Shown here: positions 17,254-27,062 of the stretch, piece after piece
How positions within the stretch are numbered: position 1 is the stretch's first letter
How the letters are laid out: each line of letters opens with the position of its first letter
From: Sphingobacterium shayense
GTDB lineage: Bacteria; Bacteroidota; Bacteroidia; Sphingobacteriales; Sphingobacteriaceae
Assembly (NCBI RefSeq): GCF_013179575.1
Contig: NZ_JABMCQ010000005.1
Location: 1-64,000, forward strand
Length of the DNA: 64,000 nt
Reading direction: 5' to 3'
The notes under the pieces: generated by a model
Database searches by the model: none
What the model was told of the DNA's origin: nothing
What the model saw: the letters and a program-made list of their open reading frames with translations, nothing else
Program-made: the position numbers and the translations under genes

Positions 17254-20200
17254 ACCAATGAAAAACGTTTAGTTGCGCCAACGGTAAGATTTAAAAAAGT
17301 ATTCAGGCCTACTCTAGGGAACGACCCTAAACGTAGGTTTCTGCAACTTTCTCTCATTTTCCCAGCGCTACTACTAGCTCAACTTGGTGCGGCAGAAGCT
17401 GTAACAACGAGCAAATCAAATAGCAACAATATGACGTCCGTTAGTGCTTATGCGGGAGCAAATACATTCCTGCAGCAACAAAAAATAAAAGTAACAGGGA
17501 CTGTCACAGACGCGGCAGGATTACCAATACCCGGCGCGACCGTGCAGGTTAAGGGTACGTCCGCGGCAACCTCAACGGATCAAAATGGTAAATACGAAAT
17601 CGAGTTACAAAAAGGCCAAACATTAACGTTCGCGGGGGTAGGTCTTAGCAGCCAGGAGCACATAATAAATACAGCCGGGGAACGAAATATTACCTTAGCG
17701 AGTTCGTCAGAAGCGCTCTCGGAAGTCGTGGTCGTCGGCTACGGAACCCAGAAACAAAAAGATGTTACTGGATCCGTGGGCACGGTATCCATGAAAAACA
17801 TCAGAGGCCAGGCCATCTCTAGTCCCGACCAAGCGCTTACCGGTCAAATATCCGGCGTTCAGGTGAGTACCTCAAATGGAACGCCAGGCGGTGGACCGAA
17901 AATACAGGTTCGAGGCATAGGCGCTATCGGTGCAGGAAGCCAGCCGCTTTATGTCATTGATGGCTTTCCCGTACCAGCCTCTTCAAGTGAAAGAAGCAAT
18001 CCGCTAGCCACCCTAAACCCAAACGATATCGAGTCGATGAGTGTCTTGAAAGACGCCTCAGCGACAGCCATATACGGCTCGCGAGGGTCTAATGGTGTTA
18101 TCTTGATCAACACCAAGCGAGGGTCGGGCGGCGCCCTACGCATTGCTGTATCGGCAAGCACAGGTTTGCAAGAAGTCCCGCAAAAAGGACGGCCGAACCT
18201 GATGAACGCACAAGAGTTTGCACAATTTCGTAAGGAAGCTATAGAAGATAAAATTCGCTTCGAAGAGGGAAGAGAGCCTACAATAGAAGATATTCCGGAA
18301 GAGTACCGTAACCCTGCGGCTTTAGGCGAAGGCGTTGATTGGTACGACGAGGTAACCCGGGTCGCACCGATGACCGATGTCAACGTCAACTTTTCAGGAG
18401 GCAATGAGCACATACGCTCCTACGTCTCCACCGGCTATTTAAACCAGAAGGGTGTAATGCTTAACTCTGGCTTCGAACGTTTCTCGATACGTGCTAATGT
18501 TGATGGCGATCTATCCAAAAAGCTGAAAGTCGGAATGAACATCGCGCCAACCCTTACCTACTTAGATGGCGGTATCAACGGGCAAGGGCGTGATGAGTTC
18601 TTTCAGATCACAACACCAGTGGCACAAATGTATAATCCGGACGGATCTCTCAATCCATATATTGTCTCTCCAGGGTCTTTCGGCAACCCAAACCCTGTAT
18701 TATTCTTTCAAGAACGTACCAACAAAAATGAAAAGCTTAAAATCCTGATGAGCACGTTCGCTGAATACAGCATTCTAGATAACTTGAAATTCAAAACAAC
18801 TTTCAACGTTGACTATCAAGATGAAAGCAATGAATATTTTAGACCATCTATTATTCCTAACCAAAACGCGCCAGGTCTGTCAATCCCTTCAGGAAGCTAC
18901 GGCAGAGCACAATATTTAAACTGGGCAAATGAGAACACTCTAAATTACGAGCTTAACACCGATAATGGTCACTCTTTAAGTGCACTTGTTGGATATTCCA
19001 TCCAGATGCAGAAACTTAAGAGCGCCAATTTTAACGGATCTAACTATCCTGACGATGATATACGAACACTAAATGCTGCAGCACGCATCACAGGGGGAAC
19101 AGGGATTGAAGACTGGGGACTAATTTCGTACCTCGCCCGTGTGAACTACTCCTATCTAGATAAGTACTTGGTTACCGCTTCATACCGCGCAGATGGATCC
19201 TCCCGGTTTGGGAAAGACAATCGCTGGGGATCCTTTCCTTCGATAGCCCTTGGATGGCGTTTATCGCAAGAAAATTTCCTAAAAGACCAGGAATGGATCA
19301 ATGAACTGAAACTTAGAGCATCTTACGGACGTAGTGGGAACTTCAATATTCCTAATTATGCCTCGCTCGCCAACATTGGGACGGCAAACTACATCTTTGG
19401 AGGCTCGCTCGCTCCCGGACGTACCATGACTACACTAGGTAACAGCTTATTAGGCTGGGAGAGGATGAAAGAACTGAACATTGGATTAGACTTTACAACC
19501 TGGAATAATCGCTTAACTTTTACCGCAAATTACTATAAGCGTAATACCCTAGATCTCCTTCTAAACACGCCAATTCCACAATCGTCGGGATTCGGTACTG
19601 TAACAGAAAACAGAGGAGATGTTGAGAACACCGGACTGGAATTCTCCCTGTCATCTCAAAATTTTGTCCGCGATAACTTTACTTGGACCACTGATTTCAA
19701 CATATCTTTCAACCGCAACAAAGTCATCGCGCTAGGACGAAGTAGTGATCCTATTTACTCGGGGCAGAGCTCCGAAGGGAACTTTACAAATATCACCCGT
19801 ATCGGCGAGCCTGTTGGGATGATCATTGGCTACATAGTCGACGGAATATATCAAAACGAACAAGACCTTCAAAATTACGCGGCCTTTCCAGGGGCAATCC
19901 CAGGGAACTTGCGTATGCGTGACGTGAACGGTGATGGAGAGATCACACCAAACGACGACTTTGACGTGATTGGTAATCCGTATCCGGATTTCACATTCGG
20001 GATGACAAACACCTTCACCTACAAAGCGTTCGACTTCCGCATGATGATGGTCGGTTCAGTTGGACAGGAAATGCTTCGCGCTACACGCTTCTATACGGAC
20101 AACATCGATGGCGTATTCAACGTTCGGAAGGAGATCGCTGATCGTTGGCGCTCGGAAGAAAATCCAGGAAGTGGCCTTGTTCCAACAACAAATGGTAGTG

Positions 20201-20496
20201 GACGAGGACGGGTGATGTACCGCGATACCCACTCGTTATTTGTTGAAAAGACGGACTATCTATGGGTTCGCAACATTACGGTAGGTTATACGCTTCCAAA
20301 AAGTATTGGCGGCGTAATAAACAACCTTAGAATCTATGGAAATCTTCAAAACCCCTTCCTATTTACCGGCTATGAGGGAAATCCAGAAGGTACCAATATG
20401 AACCGTGCTGATACGGGTCCGCTCGTACCCGGTATCGACTATGGATCGTACCCGGTTCCTAGAATTTACACTTTGGGCTTGAATTTCAACTTTTAA
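17230..20496 (+). CDS. SusC/RagA family TonB-linked outer-membrane protein
   Basis: A TonB-dependent transporter of 1088 aa. The N-terminus is unusual: about 50 polar residues precede the hydrophobic signal LSLIFPALLLAQLGAAEA. Then come a carboxypeptidase-like regulatory domain (IKVTGTVTDAAGLPIPGATV), the box EVVVVGYGTQKQKDVTGSVG, the plug (DASATAIYGSRGSNGVI) and a barrel ending PRIYTLGLNFNF. The start at 17230 has AAAGG 3 bp upstream, but a later start is conceivable. It heads the long plus-strand operon and pairs with the susD 11 bp downstream. It probably imports the same class of glycosides as the left pair; the two SusC proteins differ strongly in their regulatory domain and are not a recent duplication. 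Confidence 0.95.
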   Translation: MQYDQLNKTNEKRLVAPTVRFKKVFRPTLGNDPKRRFLQLSLIFPALLLAQLGAAEAVTTSKSNSNNMTSVSAYAGANTFLQQQKIKVTGTVTDAAGLPIPGATVQVKGTSAATSTDQNGKYEIELQKGQTLTFAGVGLSSQEHIINTAGERNITLASSSEALSEVVVVGYGTQKQKDVTGSVGTVSMKNIRGQAISSPDQALTGQISGVQVSTSNGTPGGGPKIQVRGIGAIGAGSQPLYVIDGFPVPASSSERSNPLATLNPNDIESMSVLKDASATAIYGSRGSNGVILINTKRGSGGALRIAVSASTGLQEVPQKGRPNLMNAQEFAQFRKEAIEDKIRFEEGREPTIEDIPEEYRNPAALGEGVDWYDEVTRVAPMTDVNVNFSGGNEHIRSYVSTGYLNQKGVMLNSGFERFSIRANVDGDLSKKLKVGMNIAPTLTYLDGGINGQGRDEFFQITTPVAQMYNPDGSLNPYIVSPGSFGNPNPVLFFQERTNKNEKLKILMSTFAEYSILDNLKFKTTFNVDYQDESNEYFRPSIIPNQNAPGLSIPSGSYGRAQYLNWANENTLNYELNTDNGHSLSALVGYSIQMQKLKSANFNGSNYPDDDIRTLNAAARITGGTGIEDWGLISYLARVNYSYLDKYLVTASYRADGSSRFGKDNRWGSFPSIALGWRLSQENFLKDQEWINELKLRASYGRSGNFNIPNYASLANIGTANYIFGGSLAPGRTMTTLGNSLLGWERMKELNIGLDFTTWNNRLTFTANYYKRNTLDLLLNTPIPQSSGFGTVTENRGDVENTGLEFSLSSQNFVRDNFTWTTDFNISFNRNKVIALGRSSDPIYSGQSSEGNFTNITRIGEPVGMIIGYIVDGIYQNEQDLQNYAAFPGAIPGNLRMRDVNGDGEITPNDDFDVIGNPYPDFTFGMTNTFTYKAFDFRMMMVGSVGQEMLRATRFYTDNIDGVFNVRKEIADRWRSEENPGSGLVPTTNGSGRGRVMYRDTHSLFVEKTDYLWVRNITVGYTLPKSIGGVINNLRIYGNLQNPFLFTGYEGNPEGTNMNRADTGPLVPGIDYGSYPVPRIYTLGLNFNF

Positions 20497-20507
20497 GAAT
20501 TACGACT

Positions 20508-21989
20508 ATGAAACTGAAATATATAGTATTGGGCTTCGGTCTTTTGAGCCTGAGTTCATGTAACCACCTTCTAGATGTAAAACCTTACACCTTTTCTAGT
20601 GGCGACAACTATTACGAAAATGAAGGACAAGTCCTTCGCGCCGTAAACGGCGTTTACAGCCAGCTGCAAGGCTTATATACTAGCGATTTTAACGCCTTAA
20701 CGGAGATGCGGGCAGATAACACGAACTATCAATTTGACGCGACAGATCGCGGAGCGCAGCAGCGTGAGGAGATTGATGAGTTCTTGATGACACCATCCAA
20801 CACCTATATGAACACATCTTGGTCACTGCTGTTCGGCATAGTTCAACAGTCTAATGTTATCCTTTCCCGTATCGAAGAGGTACCTTTTGGCGATCAAGCG
20901 CTTAAAGAACAGTACAAAGGAGAAGCAAAGTTCCTTCGCGCATTCGCGCACTTCCATTTGGTGCGGTTATTCGGCGAAATACCGTTGCATTCAACAGAAG
21001 TTGTTAATCCTTCCGATGCCTTTACCGAAGGAAAAGCGTCGGTAGATGAAGTATATGCTCTTATCATTCAAGATGCGAAAGATGCCATTGCTAGTTTACC
21101 TGAACGCTACGATGAAAACAACGCCGGACGCGTAACCAAGGGTGCTGCTTACACATTACTAGGCGACGTGTATCTTACTCGTAAAGAATACGGCGAAGCG
21201 GTAACAAACTTTACCGAAGTAACCAAGCTGGGTTACGCCCTTGCACCAGATTACGCTTCTTGTTTTAATCCAAACGACAAAAACAACGAAGAGTCTGTCT
21301 TTGAGGTACAATATGACGCATCCATAGAAGGAGAAAACAGTAATTTCATCTTTCTTTTCGGCCCTCGGAATGCCAAATTGAAGCTTGTAGGTTTCACCGG
21401 AAACCTTGGAGGTAGCAATATTCCGACACCAAGTATTTACGATGCATATGAGCCGGGGGATCTGCGCAGGGATAAATCAATACAACTTTTTGATGATCCC
21501 TCAAACTCGGCTTATGCTGAAGCGAAAGCATTTGATGGGAAAATGCCATTCATTAAAAAATACTACCACGCGCCTTATATTGAGGACGGACGCGCCAATG
21601 AGAATTGGCCGGTATACCGATATGCGCACGTATTATTAATGCTTGCCGAAGCGCTTAACGAAACCGGATCGGGCGATCCTTACGTTCACCTAAATCAGGT
21701 GCGTAAACGGGCCGGACTGAAGCCATTATCGGGACTATCCAAAGATGCGTTGCGTCAAAAGATTGCTGACGAGCAGCGAGTAGAAGTCGCTTTCGAAAGC
21801 CACCGCTGGTATCAGTTATTACGGACTGGAAAAGCGGAAGACGTGATGAATGCGCATGGAGAAGAAGAGAAAAAACGCCTCTCCAGACTGAGCAATGCTT
21901 CTTACAGCGTGATTCCCCACAAACTTTTACTCCCTATCCCCCAGCGCGAGGTCCAGGTAAACGGAATCGAACAAAACCCAGGATGGTAG
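20508..21989 (+). CDS. SusD/RagB family nutrient-binding outer-membrane lipoprotein
   Basis: A 493-aa surface lipoprotein (lipobox LSSC, MKLKYIVLGFGLLSLSSC). It shows the SusD helices EGQVLRAVNGVYSQLQGLY and GEAKFLRAFAHFHLVRLFGEIPLH, and the C-terminal ENWPVYRYAHVLLMLAEALNETG, LRQKIADEQRVEVAFESHRWYQLLRTGKA and LLLPIPQREVQVN. It sits directly after its susC with an 11-bp gap and before the heme-binding lipoprotein. It should deliver ligand to the SusC at 17230. Confidence 0.95.
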   Translation: MKLKYIVLGFGLLSLSSCNHLLDVKPYTFSSGDNYYENEGQVLRAVNGVYSQLQGLYTSDFNALTEMRADNTNYQFDATDRGAQQREEIDEFLMTPSNTYMNTSWSLLFGIVQQSNVILSRIEEVPFGDQALKEQYKGEAKFLRAFAHFHLVRLFGEIPLHSTEVVNPSDAFTEGKASVDEVYALIIQDAKDAIASLPERYDENNAGRVTKGAAYTLLGDVYLTRKEYGEAVTNFTEVTKLGYALAPDYASCFNPNDKNNEESVFEVQYDASIEGENSNFIFLFGPRNAKLKLVGFTGNLGGSNIPTPSIYDAYEPGDLRRDKSIQLFDDPSNSAYAEAKAFDGKMPFIKKYYHAPYIEDGRANENWPVYRYAHVLLMLAEALNETGSGDPYVHLNQVRKRAGLKPLSGLSKDALRQKIADEQRVEVAFESHRWYQLLRTGKAEDVMNAHGEEEKKRLSRLSNASYSVIPHKLLLPIPQREVQVNGIEQNPGW

Positions 21990-22033
21990 AAGCACACGAA
22001 AGGTTTTCAACCAAAAACTAAACACCCAAAATA

Positions 22034-24733
22034 ATGTTAAAAACGAACAAAATCGTAAACATCCTCAAAACAAGCATCGCCATGCTTGTTTTGAGTTCCT
22101 GCCAAGGATCAGACAAACAGGAACCTGTAGATACGAATCCCAAAACACAGAAGATCGTGATTCCCGAGGGATTCGCGATAGATCATATCTACTCCCCTTC
22201 GGATAACGAAAAGGGATCTTGGGTCGCTATGACTTTCGACGATAAAGGGCGCATGATCACTTCCGACCAGTACGGAGGTCTATTCCGCATCGAGCTTCCG
22301 CCTATCGGATCGGACAGCACGGTGAAACCAAAAATAGAACCGTTAGATTTTCCGGTTGAAAAAAAGAATCCTTCGGATACCACACAGAAGGTCGGTATCG
22401 GTTATGCTCAGGGTCTTTTATGGGCAAATAACAGCCTGTACGTAATGATAAATCACTTCCCTAACGAAGAGTTCGCTAAAGGAAGCGGTTTATACCGCTT
22501 GGAAGATACCGATAAGGACGACAAGCTGGACAAAATAACGCTGATGCGCGCTTTAAATGGAGAAGGAGAACACGGACCGCACAGTATCGTTCTGGGCCCT
22601 GATTCCACCTCTCTTTATATCGTAGCCGGTAACCACACCGATCTACCAGAAATGGACAGTTACCGATTGCCTGCAACATGGAAGCGCGACAACTTATTTC
22701 CTCATATCCTTGATCCTCAAGGTCACGCCACCGATCGTAAAGAACCCGGGGGCTGGATCGCCAAAACAGATTTCGAAGGCAAAAATTGGGAGCTGATAAG
22801 TGCTGGGTATCGTAATACATTTGATATTGCCTTTAACGATCAAGGTGAACTGTTCGCTTATGATTCGGATATGGAGTGGGATTTTGGGATGCCATGGTAC
22901 CGCCCGACACGTCTTCTACACGTGACTTCGGGTGCTGAATTCGGATGGCGTACAGGTAATGCCAAATGGGAAGAAGGTTATCTGGACAACTTACCGGCAC
23001 TTCTAAATGTTGGCCAAGGATCACCTACTAACCTGTTATACGCAAGCAAAGCACGTTTTCCCGATGAATATCGCAACAGCCTGCTAGCATTCGATTGGAG
23101 CTTTGGAATTATTTATTCAGTTCAACTAACTCCGAAAGGCGCTACCTACGAAGCCAAAGCAGAAGAATTTGTTGCTGGCTCTCCACTACCGCTCACTGAC
23201 GGAGAGATCGGTCCCGACGGAGCCCTCTACTTCTTAACCGGGGGACGCAAACTTGAGTCGGACCTTTACCGCGTTTATTATAAAAAACACGACAAAATAG
23301 ATCTTAACAAAAACAAACAAAAGGACACTGAACTTAGTCCAGAATTTGCTCTACGTAAAGAGATAGAACAGTATCACAAGCCATCTGCGCCGGGCACGGC
23401 CGCTAAAATGTGGGAACACCTTGGGAACCCCGACCGCCACGTTCGCTATGCCGCACGTATCGCTATCGAACACCAGCCCCTTCAAGAATGGCAGTCATTG
23501 GTATTCGCCGAACGCAGCATCACCAAACTAACCGAAGGAGTACTTGCACTGACAAGAGCCGCAACCCCTAGTCCCGCTTTGCGTGATCAAATGCTTGCCC
23601 GTATGGCCTTTATTCCTCTGAACAGAATAACAGAGGAAAAACTTCTAAACGTTCTTCGCGTATACGAGACTATTGTCTCCCGCATGGGTAAACCTGAAGG
23701 GCAAACTGCGACGGCACTTGCCTCCCGCCTGACGGCTCTCTACCCCTCTAAGGTGAATGCCGTAAATCGCAGACTGGGAAAAATACTTGTCGCCATCGAC
23801 GATCAAACCGTAGTCGCTAAAACCGTTCCCTTGCTTTACTCGGCGAAAGATGACAGTACGAGCAGCTCCAATTTCATGAGCTCTTCAAATCTCATCTTAC
23901 GTAACCCAGAGTACGGTCTTGCCATCGCTGACATGCTGGCCAATATACCACCAGCACAACAGATATACTTAGCGACCATGCTTAGTGAAGCAAAAACGGG
24001 TTGGACAGAGGACTTGCAGACACAATACTTCAAATGGTACTATAAAGCCTTTGGATATAAAGGCGGAAACAGTTATATTGGGTTTATAGACAAAGCGCGT
24101 AAAATAGCTCTAGCAAACCTACCGAAAGATCAGAAAGCACATTTCGCCGAGATATCAGGCGACTCACTGGTAAATCAAGCCGGGAATCGTCTTGCCTCAA
24201 GCGTACCTCCGCCTAAAGGTCCTGGTAGAAAATGGGAAATTGATACCGCGATCAAATATTTAGATTCGGCAGGCATAAAACCGAACTTCAAGCGAGGAGA
24301 AGAGCTCTTTCTAGCTATAAATTGTGGCTCATGCCATACGATGAAAGGTACGGGCGGATCAGTTGGTCCTGATCTTACGCAGCTCGGTTCACGCTTCTCC
24401 AAAAAGGATATGTTAGAAGCGATCATTGAGCCAAGCAAAGTGATTTCAGACCAATACGAGTCAAAACTTTTCCATATGAAGGATGGCACGAAACAACTAG
24501 GACGACTGATGGGTGAGAATGAAAAAGCATACATCATTTCCCAAAACCCGTATGCTCCGCAAGTGACCAAGGAAATCCTTAAGAAAGAGGTCTCGGAAAT
24601 TAAGATATCGGAAGTATCGATCATGCCCCCAGGAACGCTCAACAGCTTGAATGCGCAGGAGCTTAACGACATTATCGCCTACATCATGTCAGGAGGAAAC
24701 GACAAAGCAGAGGTATATACAAAGAAAAACTAA
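22034..24733 (+). CDS. PVC-type heme-binding CxxCH lipoprotein
   Basis: Predicted periplasmic lipoprotein (lipobox VLSSC) of 899 aa. A beta-propeller occupies roughly residues 40-420 (GRMITSDQYGGLFRIELPP, LEDTDKDDKLDKITLM, GEGEHGPHSIVLGPDS, DGEIGPDGALYFLTGG). HEAT-like helices follow, then a cytochrome c domain with CGSCH at about 764-768 and a likely Met ligand in IMPPGTLN. Unlike the protein at 8465-11620 it lacks an SGNH part. Members of this class are common in Planctomycetes and Bacteroidetes sugar operons and are assumed, not proven, to oxidise carbohydrates and pass electrons to the respiratory chain. Its place between susD and sugar-oxidation genes supports that. Confidence 0.88.
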   Translation: MLKTNKIVNILKTSIAMLVLSSCQGSDKQEPVDTNPKTQKIVIPEGFAIDHIYSPSDNEKGSWVAMTFDDKGRMITSDQYGGLFRIELPPIGSDSTVKPKIEPLDFPVEKKNPSDTTQKVGIGYAQGLLWANNSLYVMINHFPNEEFAKGSGLYRLEDTDKDDKLDKITLMRALNGEGEHGPHSIVLGPDSTSLYIVAGNHTDLPEMDSYRLPATWKRDNLFPHILDPQGHATDRKEPGGWIAKTDFEGKNWELISAGYRNTFDIAFNDQGELFAYDSDMEWDFGMPWYRPTRLLHVTSGAEFGWRTGNAKWEEGYLDNLPALLNVGQGSPTNLLYASKARFPDEYRNSLLAFDWSFGIIYSVQLTPKGATYEAKAEEFVAGSPLPLTDGEIGPDGALYFLTGGRKLESDLYRVYYKKHDKIDLNKNKQKDTELSPEFALRKEIEQYHKPSAPGTAAKMWEHLGNPDRHVRYAARIAIEHQPLQEWQSLVFAERSITKLTEGVLALTRAATPSPALRDQMLARMAFIPLNRITEEKLLNVLRVYETIVSRMGKPEGQTATALASRLTALYPSKVNAVNRRLGKILVAIDDQTVVAKTVPLLYSAKDDSTSSSNFMSSSNLILRNPEYGLAIADMLANIPPAQQIYLATMLSEAKTGWTEDLQTQYFKWYYKAFGYKGGNSYIGFIDKARKIALANLPKDQKAHFAEISGDSLVNQAGNRLASSVPPPKGPGRKWEIDTAIKYLDSAGIKPNFKRGEELFLAINCGSCHTMKGTGGSVGPDLTQLGSRFSKKDMLEAIIEPSKVISDQYESKLFHMKDGTKQLGRLMGENEKAYIISQNPYAPQVTKEILKKEVSEIKISEVSIMPPGTLNSLNAQELNDIIAYIMSGGNDKAEVYTKKN

Positions 24734-24740
24734 TAACAAC

Positions 24741-25814
24741 GTGAACAACACAAAAAAGGAATGGTTAGAGTTGGTCTCCCACCATGCGCAGGTCGGCGGC
24801 ATCGAAACCTCTGTTTTAGATAACGGAAGGGCTAAAGGTACCCGTATTGCGTGGGTGAATACGGGCGCCGGCCTTCGTTTTAAAGTGGTAATAGACCGAG
24901 GAATGGATATCGCTGATGCCAGCTACAAGGAGCACAACCTCGTGTGGCTATCAAGGCTCGGCGTTACCGCTCCGCAACCATTCTCTGATACAGGAGTAAA
25001 CTGGCTGAGAACCTTCGGTGGAGGTCTGCTTACAACCTGTGGTGTTACGCATGTCGGGGGACCCGAGGAGGATACCTACGGCAGTCGTGGACTACACGAC
25101 CAATACAGCAACACCCCTGCCGAACTTCTCGCTATAAAGCAGCCCGACCTAAACGCGGGTGACAACGAGATGTATATTTCAGGCAGGATATTTCAAGGGC
25201 ACCCGCTGGGGTACAACATAGAAATTAAACGCACCATACGTTGTTTCCTTGGCGAGCCCACGATTTATCTGGAAGATGAAATAAAGAATATCGGTAACAT
25301 CGATGTCCCCCACATGTTACTTTACCATATGAACTTCGGCTATCCCTTAGTGGCTCCAGGATCGAAACTCTTGTGGAAAGGAGACTGGACATCCCGCGAA
25401 GGGGAAGAGCATGCGCGTATATTCAAAAAGGGGTCCGACTTCCATACCTGTCCAAAACCCATGGACAGTCACCGCGGAGCAGGGGAAGAGGCTGCATTAA
25501 TAGACATAGATGCAGACCCACAGGGTAAAGCGCACTGTGGTATTTATAATAAAGAACTCGGCTTGGCCCTGCGCTTAAGTTTTCTCAAAGAACAACTCCC
25601 GTGGCTTACCAATTGGCAACATTGGGGCAAAGGCGAATATGTTGCAGGGCTAGAGCCAGGGACACACCTTCCGCTTGGACAGAAACATACACGCCAAAAC
25701 GGTGATCTCATCCAAATTGCGCCAGGGCAAAGCAGGAAATATGCGTTGGAGCTCGAAATAATAAAAGACACAGATAAACTAACAGAATTCGTAAATTCAT
25801 ACATAAATATATAA
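24741..25814 (+). CDS. DUF4432 family protein (aldose 1-epimerase-like fold)
   Basis: A cytoplasmic protein of 357 aa with the galactose-mutarotase-like beta-sandwich of DUF4432. Typical blocks are FKVVIDRGMDIADASYKEHNLVWLS, GGGLLTTCGVTHVGGPEED, YGSRGLHDQYSN, LLYHMNFGYPLV and GLEPGTHLPLGQ. I chose the GTG at 24741 because homology starts at once (NNTKKEWLELVSHHAQVGG) and it follows the previous stop by 7 bp; the ATG at 24651 would add 30 unrelated residues overlapping the upstream gene. It may interconvert anomers or open and closed forms of the imported (keto-)sugar, but no reaction is established for the family to my knowledge. Confidence 0.85.
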   Translation: MNNTKKEWLELVSHHAQVGGIETSVLDNGRAKGTRIAWVNTGAGLRFKVVIDRGMDIADASYKEHNLVWLSRLGVTAPQPFSDTGVNWLRTFGGGLLTTCGVTHVGGPEEDTYGSRGLHDQYSNTPAELLAIKQPDLNAGDNEMYISGRIFQGHPLGYNIEIKRTIRCFLGEPTIYLEDEIKNIGNIDVPHMLLYHMNFGYPLVAPGSKLLWKGDWTSREGEEHARIFKKGSDFHTCPKPMDSHRGAGEEAALIDIDADPQGKAHCGIYNKELGLALRLSFLKEQLPWLTNWQHWGKGEYVAGLEPGTHLPLGQKHTRQNGDLIQIAPGQSRKYALELEIIKDTDKLTEFVNSYINI

Positions 25815-25824
25815 ACGTAAAGGA

Positions 25825-27036
25825 ATGGAAATAATCGAAAAAGCATTTGAACAAGGACAAGGAGTATTACGCTTAGCACCAAACTGGGTACCTCGGTCGT
25901 TTTGTGTACCAGGGAGAAGAATTAAACTTCATCCCGATGATTATTATGTGCTCGGCGGCGAGCGTGGTGGGATCGATGAACGTTGGTTCTCTTCGACAAC
26001 ACCAGCAAAAAACGGTCCTCTGACAGGCGAATTCGAAGGTTTAAGCTTCGTCGTGTACGAACAAGATGGTAAAACAGAACAGGTTTTACTTTCAGACTGC
26101 GTGAATCACTTGAAGGGAAAGCTTATCGGTGATCGCATTTGGAATCAATACCAGGCATGGCCTATGTACTCAAAATTCTTCGACAACATGGGGCCGTTAC
26201 CGCACCATATCCATCATAACGACGAAAAAGCAGCGGATATTGGGCAAGATGGCAAACCGGAAGCTTATTATTTCCCCCCGCAGCTCAATAACCACGGAGG
26301 CGATTTCCCTTACACGTTCATTGGAATTGCTCCAGGAACACCTAAAGAACAAATTAAAGAGTGCCTTGAAAATTTTTCAAAAGGAGACAACAAGATCACC
26401 AATTACTCTCAAGCTTACCGCCTAGAACCAGGCACCGGATGGGACGTTCCTCCAGGATTATTGCACGCGCCAGGAAGTCTTTGCACATACGAGCCACAAA
26501 AGGCATCCGACGTGTTCGCAATGTATCAATCATTGGTGAACGAAGCGATCATTCCTGAAGAACTACTTTGGAAGGGTGTACCTGAGGAGAAAAAAGGAGA
26601 TTACGATGCGCTAATGGATATCATCGACTGGGATCTTAACGTTGACCCTGACATGATGAAAAATAGATTTATGGCACCTTTGCCTGTTGAAGACGAAGCA
26701 AAAATGGCAGCCTCCGGATATTCCGAAAAATGGGTCTGCTACAAATCAACTGCTTTCAGCGCCAAAGAGCTTACTGTATTTCCAGGACAAACAGTTACGA
26801 TCACCGATGCCGCTGCGTACGGCCTGATCATGATGCAGGGACATGGAAAATTAAATGAATGGAGCATCGAAACACCAGCGCTTATCCGTTATGGTCAGCT
26901 AACCAATGATGAATTCTTCGTATCTGAAGAGGCCGCAAAGAGAGGTGTTACCATTCAAAATCATTCGCAAACGGATCCAATCGTTATGCTAAAACATTTT
27001 GGTCCGGACAATCCAGATTTAGTAATAGAAGGTTAA
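25825..27036 (+). CDS. Cupin-type protein resembling phosphomannose isomerase
   Basis: A 403-aa protein without signal peptide. The first half contains [15 protein letters not shown], a metal-binding cupin motif with His-x-His and Glu, and later [23 protein letters not shown] with a further His, as in type I mannose-6-phosphate isomerase. A second beta-rich half ([36 protein letters not shown]) looks like another cupin barrel. It sits between DUF4432 and the TIM-barrel isomerase with gaps of 10 and 26 bp. An isomerase or lyase for a keto-sugar is a fair guess, but substrate and reaction cannot be read from sequence. Confidence 0.7.
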   Translation: MEIIEKAFEQGQGVLRLAPNWVPRSFCVPGRRIKLHPDDYYVLGGERGGIDERWFSSTTPAKNGPLTGEFEGLSFVVYEQDGKTEQVLLSDCVNHLKGKLIGDRIWNQYQAWPMYSKFFDNMGPLPHHIHHNDEKAADIGQDGKPEAYYFPPQLNNHGGDFPYTFIGIAPGTPKEQIKECLENFSKGDNKITNYSQAYRLEPGTGWDVPPGLLHAPGSLCTYEPQKASDVFAMYQSLVNEAIIPEELLWKGVPEEKKGDYDALMDIIDWDLNVDPDMMKNRFMAPLPVEDEAKMAASGYSEKWVCYKSTAFSAKELTVFPGQTVTITDAAAYGLIMMQGHGKLNEWSIETPALIRYGQLTNDEFFVSEEAAKRGVTIQNHSQTDPIVMLKHFGPDNPDLVIEG

Positions 27037-27062
27037 TTTTTTCACCCATAAAATGTCTTTTT

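Noticed and set aside
17949-18413. 154-aa minus-strand open frame within susC
   Set aside because: Shadow of the plug-encoding part of susC with low-complexity Ser/Pro content.
5042-21989. Recent duplication of the two SusC/SusD pairs
   Set aside because: The regulatory domains, plugs and SusD sequences differ widely and lengths do not match, so these are distinct pairs.
24175-24672. 165-aa minus-strand open frame
   Set aside because: It lies entirely inside the well-supported heme-binding lipoprotein gene on the other strand and has no family character.
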